A DNA stretch of 64,000 nt from Streptomyces sp. TLI_146 (GTDB taxonomy: Bacteria > Actinomycetota > Actinomycetes > Streptomycetales > Streptomycetaceae), in contig NZ_PJMX01000001.1 in the NCBI RefSeq assembly GCF_002846415.1, positions 4,154,001 through 4,218,000 on the forward strand. The letters are read 5' to 3'. Of the stretch, positions 57,618 to 64,000 are shown in pieces (positions within the stretch are counted from its first letter, which is position 1; every line of letters begins with the position of its first letter). The notes beneath the pieces were generated by a model that had not been told where the DNA came from, made no database searches, and saw nothing but the letters and a program-made list of their open reading frames with translations. The translations under genes were made by a program, and so were the position numbers.

Positions 57618-59153
57618 TCAGTGGGCGACCACCGGCACCCGGATCTCGTCCTCGACGCCGTCGCCGTCGCCGGAGCCGGTCAGCGAACCGGTGTCCGGGC
57701 GGCCGGTGTTGATGAGGGTGACCGCGATCGCCGAGGCGAGCACCAGGATGCCGACCGCCCACCAGATGGCGCTGGTGAAGCCGTGCACCATCGCCTGGAG
57801 CTTCAGCAGCTCCACGCTCTTGGCCCCGGCGGCGTGCGAGGTGACGTACGCCGTGGTGGCCGAGGCGGCGATGGTGTTCAGCAGGGCCGTGCCGATGGCG
57901 CCGCCCACCTGCTGCGAGGTGTTGACCATGGCGGAGGCGACACCCGCGTCACGCGGCTCGACCCCGATGGTGGCCAGCGACATGGCCGGCATGAAGGCGG
58001 TGCCCATGCCCAGGCCGAGCAGGATCTGCGCCGGCAGGATCAGCCCGGCGTACGAGGTGTCGATCTGGAGCTGGGTCAGGATCAGCATGCCGATGCCGGC
58101 GGTCAGGAAGCCGGGGCCCATCAGCAGGCGCGGCGGGACCCGGGTCATCAGCCGGGCGCCGATCTGGGTGGAGCCCGTGATCATGCCCGCGATCATCGGC
58201 AGGAAGGCGAAGCCGGTCTTGACCGGCGAGTAGCCCTTCACGACCTGGAGGTAGTACGTCAGGAAGAGGAAGAGGCCGAACATCGCGATGATCGCCAGGC
58301 CGAGGGAGAGGTAGACCCCGCCCCGGTTGCGGTTGGTGACCACGCGCAGCGGCAGCAGCGGGTTCTTGACCTTGGCCTCGGTGACCACGAACGCGATCAG
58401 CAGCACGGCCGCGGAGACGAACATGGACACGGTCAGCGTGTCGGACCAGCCCGCCGACTCGGCGCGGGTGAAGCCGTACACCAGGGCGACCAGGCCGAGG
58501 GTGGACAGGACCACGCCGGGGACGTCCAGCGGCGAGCGGTTGCGGGTGCCGGAGGGCTCGCGGATGACGAAGTAGGCACCGGCGGCCGCGACGATCGCGA
58601 ACGGGATGTTGACGAAGAAGGTCCAGCGCCAGTTCAGGTACTCGGTGAGGAAGCCGCCGAGGATCAGGCCGACGGCGCCGCCGCCGCCCGCGATCGCGCC
58701 GTAGATGCCGAACGCCTTGGCGCGCTCCTTGGCGTCGGTGAACATCACCGCGAGCAGGGAGAGCGCGGCGGGCGCGAGCAGCGCGCCGAACGCGCCCTGG
58801 AGCGCGCGGGAGCCGAGCAGCATGGCCTCGCCGGTGGCCGCGCCGCCGAGCGCGGAGGCCGCGGCGAAGCCGAGCAGACCGACGACGAAGGTGCGCTTGC
58901 GTCCCCACAGGTCGGCTATGCGGCCGCCGAAGAGCAGCAGACCGCCGAAGGCGAGGGCGTAGGCCGTGATGACCCACTGCTTGTTGCCGTCGGAGATGCC
59001 CAGGTCCGTCTGGGCGGAGGGCAGGGCGATGTTCACGATCGTCGCGTCGAGCACGACCATGAGCTGGGCGAGCGCGATGAAGGCGAGGGCCTTCCAGCGA
59101 CTGGGGTCAGGACCGAGGTCCTGGGCGGGAGCAGCCTGGGCTGTTTTCGACAT
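57618..59153 (-). CDS. MFS drug-resistance transporter (DHA2/EmrB-QacA type)
   Basis: A 511-residue, 14-helix exporter. Helix 1 has LMVVLDATIVNIALPSA (DHA2 motif D1), loop 2-3 has GGRIADLWGRKRTF, helix 5 has GAIAGGGGAVGLILGGFL. The ATG at 59153 is preferred over the in-frame GTG four codons earlier because AAGGTGG lies eight bases before it. A TetR regulator lies 90 bp upstream on the same strand, suggesting a regulator-exporter pair. Substrate unknown. Confidence 0.9.
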   Translation of the reverse strand: MSKTAQAAPAQDLGPDPSRWKALAFIALAQLMVVLDATIVNIALPSAQTDLGISDGNKQWVITAYALAFGGLLLFGGRIADLWGRKRTFVVGLLGFAAASALGGAATGEAMLLGSRALQGAFGALLAPAALSLLAVMFTDAKERAKAFGIYGAIAGGGGAVGLILGGFLTEYLNWRWTFFVNIPFAIVAAAGAYFVIREPSGTRNRSPLDVPGVVLSTLGLVALVYGFTRAESAGWSDTLTVSMFVSAAVLLIAFVVTEAKVKNPLLPLRVVTNRNRGGVYLSLGLAIIAMFGLFLFLTYYLQVVKGYSPVKTGFAFLPMIAGMITGSTQIGARLMTRVPPRLLMGPGFLTAGIGMLILTQLQIDTSYAGLILPAQILLGLGMGTAFMPAMSLATIGVEPRDAGVASAMVNTSQQVGGAIGTALLNTIAASATTAYVTSHAAGAKSVELLKLQAMVHGFTSAIWWAVGILVLASAIAVTLINTGRPDTGSLTGSGDGDGVEDEIRVPVVAH

Positions 59154-59243
59154 GGGTGTAGCCACCTTGGGACGCGATGTGCGATGAGCGGAGTACTGAA
59201 GTACGGGCGCGGAAAGCGGAGTCGCCGCCGGCCGCGGGTCGGG

Positions 59244-59900
59244 TTACGGCTGGCTGAGGTCCTGCAGAGTCGCCGCCGTCCCCGGCAGCTCCGACCGCGC
59301 CGGGGCCATGAGCCCGTCGAGGAAGAGCTGCAGGTGTCGGTGGACGAACCGGTCCATGTTCGGGCACGCGGTGCCCGGCAGCGGCCGGGTGAGCTGGGTG
59401 AGGGCGACCATCAGATCGCCCACGTCGACGTCGTCGCGCAACTGGCCGCTGCGCCGGGCCCGCGCCATGAGGTCACGGACGGCCTCGTCCAGTCGCTCGC
59501 GGGAGGCGTTGAGCTCCGGCAGGTCCTTGTCGAAGCCCTCGGAGAGCATCGGGCACAGGGCTCCGATGCGCTCGTCGGCCGCCGCGAACACGAACCGCCG
59601 CAGCGCGGCGAAGGCGTCGGGCTCCTCGGCGGTCGCGGTCTCCGCGGCCGTCGAGACCCGCTCCATGACCGCGAGCACCACGCTGGTGATCAGCTCGGCG
59701 CGGTCCTTGAAGTGCCGGTAGAGGGTGGCGTTGCCGATGCCCGCGCGCCGCGCGATCTCGTCGAGCGGCACCATGGCGCCCTCCTCGACGAACATCTCGC
59801 GCGCGGCCGCGATGATCCGCTCCCGGTTGCGCAGGGCGTCGGCCCGCGGCCGCGGGGCGCGACGGGGCTCCGCTGCGGTGGTCGGGGGGGCGGTGGACAC
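59244..59900 (-). CDS. TetR-family transcriptional regulator
   Basis: A 218-residue repressor. The N-terminal helix-turn-helix (about residues 25-70, RNRERIIAAAREMFVEEGAMVPLDEIARRAGIGNATLYRHFKDRAELI) is typical. The C-terminal ligand domain has an Asp/Glu-rich helix and a late HRHLQLFLDG. GAAGGAGC precedes the GTG start at 59900. It probably represses the downstream DHA2 transporter; short GTAC-containing inverted repeats occur before both genes (59193-59204 and around 59919), too short to be sure. Confidence 0.9.
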   Translation of the reverse strand: MSTAPPTTAAEPRRAPRPRADALRNRERIIAAAREMFVEEGAMVPLDEIARRAGIGNATLYRHFKDRAELITSVVLAVMERVSTAAETATAEEPDAFAALRRFVFAAADERIGALCPMLSEGFDKDLPELNASRERLDEAVRDLMARARRSGQLRDDVDVGDLMVALTQLTRPLPGTACPNMDRFVHRHLQLFLDGLMAPARSELPGTAATLQDLSQP

Positions 59901-60218
59901 GGCGTGCTCCTTCTCTTACGTACGAAGTCGGTCGTCCCCACCGGAAGCGGAGAGCCTCCGGGATCCCCGGATTCTCCGGAACCTTTGGAACCGGGGAAGC
60001 TCTCCCCGTTTCGGCGGGACACAGGTGCAAACGGGGAAAGGATCCCCGGTTATTTCCGGCCGGGCGCCCTGTTTGATGTGACCTGAGTCACACCTTCCTC
60101 TTGCGGAAACCACACGCCCGGCCCACCCAGCGCGCGCCCGCGACACGCCCGACACAGGGTGATCGCACGAGCGCAGTCAGGAACGGCCTGCTGCCGGTGG
60201 CCGAAGGCGGGCGTGCTC
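59901..60218. other. Divergent regulatory region between tetR and the metalloprotease
   Basis: Gene-free for 318 bp. It holds several GGGGA/TCCCC-type inverted repeats near 59940-60050, the perfect Crp site at 60077-60092, and GC-rich sequence before the protease start. I see no ORF. Confidence 0.5.
60077..60092. promoter_or_regulatory. Crp site (perfect TGTGA-N6-TCACA)
   Basis: TGTGA (60077-60081), six bases, TCACA (60088-60092), fully palindromic in the arms and also matching the Streptomyces Crp motif GTG-N6-GNCAC. It lies about 126 bp before the protease ATG. Confidence 0.7.
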
Positions 60219-61532
60219 ATGGAGGAGTCCGGCAGACCTCCCCGTCGGATATCCGGCGGGCCGCGCGACCCGCGCCGCCGCCGCACCCTCGCGGGCGCGG
60301 CCCTCGCCGCCGTCGTGCTCGCCTCGATGACCTCGGGCAGCACCACCCTGGCGCCCCCCTTCCGGGCGTCGGCGGGACCGGTGGCCACCGGCAGCGAGAC
60401 GGCGCTCGGCCCGTGCCGGATCACCGCCACGCTCGGCGTGCAGATGTCGGAGGGCCTGCCCACCCCGCCCGGCTACGCCCACTCCACGGGCACGGTCCGC
60501 GCGCTCACCCTGATGGTCGACTTCCCGGACGCGCAGGGCACCGAGTCCGCGCTGAGCCGGTACGCGGAGTTCTTCCCGCAGACCACCGAGTGGTTCCGCA
60601 CCGCGTCGTACGGGCGGCTCGACTACCGGCCCGACATCCCCCTCCCGCAGTGGCTGCGGATGCCGCAGACGTTCGCGGCGTACGGCATCGAGCGCGGCTC
60701 GCCGTACGAGCCGGGCTATCGGCGGCTGGTCAAGGACATCGTGGCGGCGGCCGACGCCAAGGTGAACTTCGCGGCGTACGACCTGGTCAACATCCTGATG
60801 TCGCCGAACGCGGGGCCGTCGGCGCTGGACACGGTGCTCTCGGTGACGTTCTCCGGGAACGAGGACGCGCCGCTCGCGGACGGCGTCCCGCTCTCCAACA
60901 CGTCCTTCGTCTACAGCCGCCAGGACGACGGCTCCGGCTCGTACCGCGAGACGGGCTACCGGGTGCTGCCGCACGAGAACGGCCATGTCTTCGGGCTGCC
61001 CGACCTCTACACGCCCGAGGGCGGGGGCGCGGTCGGCCACTGGGACATCATGTCCGAGGACTGGGGCGCCAACAACGACATGCTCGGCTGGCACAAGTGG
61101 AAGCTGGGGTGGCTGGACAACACGCAGGTGGGGTGCGTGTCGGCCACGGCGGGCGTGAGCGAGTACGTGCTGCGCCCGCTGTCGGCGCCGGGGGCCGGGC
61201 GCAAGCTGGTCTTCGTCCCGCTGTCGGACGAGTCCGGGTACGCGCTCGAAGTGCGGACGCGTACGGGGAACGACGAGGCGGTGTGCAAGCCGGGGGTGCT
61301 GGTGTACCGGGTGAGCACGGACGTGGACACGGGGCGGGGGCCCATCACGGTGGCGGACAGTGCGAAGGACAGTGGGGGGTGTACGCGGCGGCCCAATGTG
61401 CATGCGGAGTTGTCCGATGCGCCGTTCGGGGCGGGGGAGGTGTTTGTGGATCGGGAGCGGGGGGTGCGGGTTTCTGTGCTGGGCACGGACGAGCTGGGGA
61501 ACTACCGCGTGCGGGTGGCCCGGGGCGCGTGA
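60219..61532 (+). CDS. Secreted M6-like (immune inhibitor A type) metalloprotease
   Basis: A 437-residue secreted protease. A basic n-region and hydrophobic core (about 22-45) form a signal peptide. The zinc site is H252-E-N-G-H256 followed by VFGLPDLY, which places the third ligand in the DLY/Asp region as in M6-type families, with a late GHWDIMSEDWGANND segment (Met-turn-like). The C-terminus is beta-rich. An ATG at 60219 is used; a GTG two codons upstream is possible. A perfect Crp site lies upstream. Likely degrades external protein during development. Confidence 0.85.
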   Translation: MEESGRPPRRISGGPRDPRRRRTLAGAALAAVVLASMTSGSTTLAPPFRASAGPVATGSETALGPCRITATLGVQMSEGLPTPPGYAHSTGTVRALTLMVDFPDAQGTESALSRYAEFFPQTTEWFRTASYGRLDYRPDIPLPQWLRMPQTFAAYGIERGSPYEPGYRRLVKDIVAAADAKVNFAAYDLVNILMSPNAGPSALDTVLSVTFSGNEDAPLADGVPLSNTSFVYSRQDDGSGSYRETGYRVLPHENGHVFGLPDLYTPEGGGAVGHWDIMSEDWGANNDMLGWHKWKLGWLDNTQVGCVSATAGVSEYVLRPLSAPGAGRKLVFVPLSDESGYALEVRTRTGNDEAVCKPGVLVYRVSTDVDTGRGPITVADSAKDSGGCTRRPNVHAELSDAPFGAGEVFVDRERGVRVSVLGTDELGNYRVRVARGA

Positions 61533-61575
61533 GGGCGTGCGTGCAGTTCACCTGCGGGCCGGTGGACGGCTGGTC

Positions 61576-61665
61576 GCGCAGTTCCCCGCGCCCCTGAAAG
61601 CGCCCCTTCGGGCCGCCCAGGGGATTGCCGCGCAGCGGCATTCTTAGGGGCGCGGGGAACTGCGC
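61576..61665. repeat. sIR element with long loop between protease and ligase genes
   Basis: The 20-nt sIR arm at 61576-61595 and its exact inverse at 61646-61665 enclose a 50-nt loop that can form smaller hairpins. A further hairpin (61694-61701 with 61705-61712) and GGGAAGGGGCGGGG text downstream match the flanks of the copy near 6.7 kb. Confidence 0.85.
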
Positions 61666-61788
61666 GAGCAACCCACCACGGTCCGCAGACGAAGCAAGGG
61701 GGTCTGGGGGCGTAGCCCCCAGCAGCCCGCCCCGACCCACCACCCGGCCGCCCGCCAGAGGGCTTTCGGGAAGGGGCGGGGTGGGGGA

Positions 61789-63456
61789 TCAGCGGCGCAG
61801 CCAGCCCTCCACCTCCGCCCGCAGCTCCCGCTTCAGGACCTTTCCCGTCGCGTTGCGCGGCAGAGGGACCGTACGGACAAGTACATGCGCGGGCACCTTG
61901 TACCCAGCGAGGGTCCGGGCCGCATGCGCCCGCAGCTCCTCCGGGCCCACCGGCGAAGCCAGGCGCACCACCGCCGCCACCTCCTCCCCCAGCTCCGCGT
62001 GCGGCACCCCCACCACCGCCACCTCCCGCACCGCCGGATGCCCGTGCAGGACCGACTCGACCTCCACGCAGTAGACGTTCTCGCCGCCCCGGATCACCAC
62101 GTCCTTGATCCGGTCGACGACCGCGATCCGGCCGTCCCGGGCCACCGCCAGGTCGCCGGTGCGGAACCAGCCGTCCACGAAGGCGAGTTCGGTGGCGGCG
62201 GGGTCGTTCCAGTAGCCGCGCACATTCGACTGGGCGCGCAGCCAGAGCTCGCCGACCTCGCCGTCCGGTACGTCCGCGCCCGAGCGCCCGACGACCCGCA
62301 CCTCGGTGGTGGGCGTCGGGCGGCCCACGCTGCCCGGCCACTCCCGGTATTCCGCGCCGAAGTTGGCCAGCACTCCCCCGCTGGTCTCGGTCAGCCCGTA
62401 CCCGTTGCGCGGCTCGATCCGCTCCCCGTACCGCTCGGTGAGGCGGCCCACCAGGGTGGGCGGCGCGGTGGAGCCGCCGGTGTTGAACATCCGCAGCGAC
62501 TCCAGCGGGTCGCCCGCCCGCTCGGCCTCGTCGAGCAGTTGCAGGGCCGTGGTGGGGACGCCCGCGTAGTGGGTCACGCCGTGTTCGCGGATCAGCGCGA
62601 GCGCCCGCCGGGCGTCCCACTTGCGCATCATGACCAGGGTGCCGCCCGAGCCCATCACGGAGTAGAACCCGCTGAACCCGGCGACGTGGAAGAAGGGGTA
62701 GGTGACGAGGGAGACCGGCGCGGGGCCCTGGCCCGGCACCAGGCCCCGGCCCAGCGCGGAGGCGGCCGCGTGGAAGCGCGGGTTCATCGCCGCCCCGGCC
62801 TGGGCGAGGTGCGTGGCGACGGCGCCCTTGGGGCGGCCGGTGGTGCCGGAGGTGTAAATGATCGTGGCGTCGTCCCCGGGCGAGACCGTCACGTCGGGCG
62901 GCCCGGCGGCGGGGTCGGCCGGGCCCAGGTCCTCGTACGCCTCGAAGCCCCCGGGCAGCGGGCCGGTGCCGGCGAAGACCACGCCCGGCACCCGCGCCGC
63001 GCGCGCCCACCCCTCGACCCGCGCCAGCCGCTCCCCGTCCACGAGCAGCACACCGGGCGCGCAGTCGTCGAGCGCGTACGCCAGCTCCGCCTCGGTCCAC
63101 CAGGCGTTCAGCGGCACCGCCACCAGACCGGCCAGCTGCGCGGCCCAGAACGCGATGTGCCACTCGGGGAGGTTGCGCATCGCCACCACCGCGCGGTCGC
63201 CGGGCCGCAGCCCGTACCCCTCGACCAGCCGGCGGGCCAGCGCGGAGGCGGCCGCGAAGAACTCGGCGTAGGTGTGGGTGCCGCTCTCCGCCACCAGGAA
63301 GGGCCGGTCGCCGTACGCCCAGGTGACCTCCACGAACTCGCGCAGGGTCCGCGGGCCCCCGGCGTAGACCGGCACCCCGTCCGGGCCCCGCTCGACGGCG
63401 AAGGGCGCCCCGGGTGCGGTGAGGAGCTCTTCTGCTGCGGCGGGGGTGTACGGCAC
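61789..63456 (-). CDS. AMP-forming acyl/aryl-CoA ligase
   Basis: A 555-residue ANL-superfamily ligase that activates a carboxylic acid as an acyl-AMP and usually transfers it to CoA. The P-loop-like motif is IIYTSGTTGRPKGA, the A5-type motif is NGYGLTET, the ATP-binding Asp is in WFRTGDLA, and the C-terminal lysine is in NATGKVLKREL. Substrate unknown. The GTG at 63456 is chosen because AAGGAGGG precedes it. It lies directly downstream of an anthranilate-synthase-like gene on the same strand. Confidence 0.92.
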   Translation of the reverse strand: MPYTPAAAEELLTAPGAPFAVERGPDGVPVYAGGPRTLREFVEVTWAYGDRPFLVAESGTHTYAEFFAAASALARRLVEGYGLRPGDRAVVAMRNLPEWHIAFWAAQLAGLVAVPLNAWWTEAELAYALDDCAPGVLLVDGERLARVEGWARAARVPGVVFAGTGPLPGGFEAYEDLGPADPAAGPPDVTVSPGDDATIIYTSGTTGRPKGAVATHLAQAGAAMNPRFHAAASALGRGLVPGQGPAPVSLVTYPFFHVAGFSGFYSVMGSGGTLVMMRKWDARRALALIREHGVTHYAGVPTTALQLLDEAERAGDPLESLRMFNTGGSTAPPTLVGRLTERYGERIEPRNGYGLTETSGGVLANFGAEYREWPGSVGRPTPTTEVRVVGRSGADVPDGEVGELWLRAQSNVRGYWNDPAATELAFVDGWFRTGDLAVARDGRIAVVDRIKDVVIRGGENVYCVEVESVLHGHPAVREVAVVGVPHAELGEEVAAVVRLASPVGPEELRAHAARTLAGYKVPAHVLVRTVPLPRNATGKVLKRELRAEVEGWLRR

Positions 63457-63521
63457 GGGGTGCCCTCCTTGGCGGCGGGTGCGGGGCGCGGGGCTCCCCC
63501 ACAACATAGACGCCGCCCCTC

Positions 63522-64000
63522 TCAGACCGGGCGGCGCGCCTCCCCCGCCAGCGGTCCGGCGCCGGAGCGGATCACTCCGGTCAGCGCCTCGGCGAGGATC
63601 CGCACACCGTCCTCGGTGAGCACCGACTCGGCGTGGAACTGCATCGAGGCGAAGCCGGGCCCGCGCAGCGCGTGCACCTCGCCCGTGTCCGGGTCGCGGC
63701 TGATCTCGATGACGCCGTGGTCGGGGTCGGTGAGCTTGTCGTCGGCGCTGCGGGCGGCGAACGTGTTGTAGAAGCCCACCCGCTCGTACGCGCCGAACAG
63801 GTCGATCTCCTTCTGGACGCCCTGGTTGGGGGTGTCCCGGCGGGCCAGACCCAGGCCCAGCAGGGTCGACAGGACCTGATGGCTGAGGCAGACCGCGACA
63901 AACGGGCGCCGGTCGTCGAGGAGCCGGGTCACCGCGCCCCGCAGATGCGCGATCTTGGGGTGGGCGGTCTCCCGGGGGTCGCCCGGGCCGGGGCCCATGA
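63522..64000 (-). CDS. C-terminal part of an anthranilate synthase/PhzE-like protein (partial, runs off right edge)
   Basis: The visible 159 codons are the glutamine amidotransferase end of a TrpE/G- or PhzE-type fusion. The region starts in the GPGPGDP motif, followed by the nucleophile cysteine in VAVCLSHQVL and the catalytic His-Glu in QFHAESVL. The PNQGVQ and FYNTFAA segments resemble PhzE/fused anthranilate synthases rather than stand-alone TrpG. The enzyme uses chorismate and glutamine. The amino end is outside the window. The adjacent ligase gene makes a biosynthetic operon likely. Confidence 0.82.
   Translation of the reverse strand, partial: MGPGPGDPRETAHPKIAHLRGAVTRLLDDRRPFVAVCLSHQVLSTLLGLGLARRDTPNQGVQKEIDLFGAYERVGFYNTFAARSADDKLTDPDHGVIEISRDPDTGEVHALRGPGFASMQFHAESVLTEDGVRILAEALTGVIRSGAGPLAGEARRPV

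Noticed and set aside
61694..61712. Perfect short hairpin near the third sIR as a separate terminator
   Set aside because: It is treated as part of the flanking sIR sequence, since the same flanks appear at the first copy.

Overview
This window is a stretch of high-GC actinobacterial chromosome, almost certainly from a Streptomyces. The evidence is the strong third-position GC bias, frequent GTG starts, many leaderless promoters (TANNNT 6-8 nt before the start codon), and lineage-specific genes: an SsgA-like sporulation protein, the divisome protein SepX, the sigma factor HrdD and a tricorn protease. Gene order resembles what I remember of the conserved core around ssgE-galU-hrdD in model Streptomyces; that comparison is from memory, not from a search. 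I saw no insertion sequence, prophage, integron or CRISPR array. One tRNA gene is present (tRNA-Ala, CGC).

Layout. 0-6.6 kb: partial TatD-like nuclease, zinc-ribbon protein, rRNA methyltransferase RsmI, protein mannosyltransferase, penicillin-binding protein, YbaK-type deacylase and EamA transporter. 6.9-11.2 kb: serine hydrolase, a CbiMN-CbiQ-CbiO nickel/cobalt transporter behind a Nur-like operator, and an SsgA-like protein. 11.3-17.7 kb: MMPL exporter with its TetR regulator (two matching operators), then a tricorn protease. 18-22.2 kb: MerR regulator divergent from a translationally coupled Baeyer-Villiger monooxygenase/hydrolase/dehydrogenase operon. 22.3-26.2 kb: small hydrophilic protein, exonuclease III, acetyltransferase and a three-gene WXG100-like/lipoprotein module. 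26.3-32.5 kb: tRNA, then sepX, rimJ, mog, moaC, moeA (Glp-like) and galU on the minus strand, with 5-formyltetrahydrofolate cyclo-ligase divergent. This links cell division and molybdenum cofactor synthesis.

32.5-41.8 kb: penicillin acylase, cation/proton antiporter (probably with a CTG start), MFS exporter with a long structured leader, an FmdB-like zinc-ribbon protein behind a CIRCE operator, MTA phosphorylase, a repeat and DnaA-box-rich intergenic region, a CpaB/SAF-like protein and MscL. 42-47.2 kb: a five-gene molybdenum oxidoreductase operon (membrane subunit, Mo catalytic subunit, 4Fe-4S protein, Rieske protein, small membrane protein). 47.4-55.7 kb: LtrA-like protein, P1/S58 peptidase, L,D-transpeptidase lipoprotein with a Crp-like site, a DUF6227-like protein, an MFS exporter divergent from a WYL regulator, and hrdD behind a perfect SigR-type promoter. 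56-64 kb: DODA dioxygenase divergent from MarR, TetR plus MFS exporter, a secreted M6-like metalloprotease with a perfect Crp site, an AMP-forming acyl/aryl ligase, and the C-terminal end of an anthranilate-synthase/PhzE-like protein at the right edge, which may mark the start of a biosynthetic cluster.

Three gene-free gaps (6.6-6.9, 17.7-17.95 and 61.5-61.8 kb) hold nested copies of one Streptomyces-type inverted repeat. Several convergent gene pairs are separated by near-perfect GC-rich hairpins.
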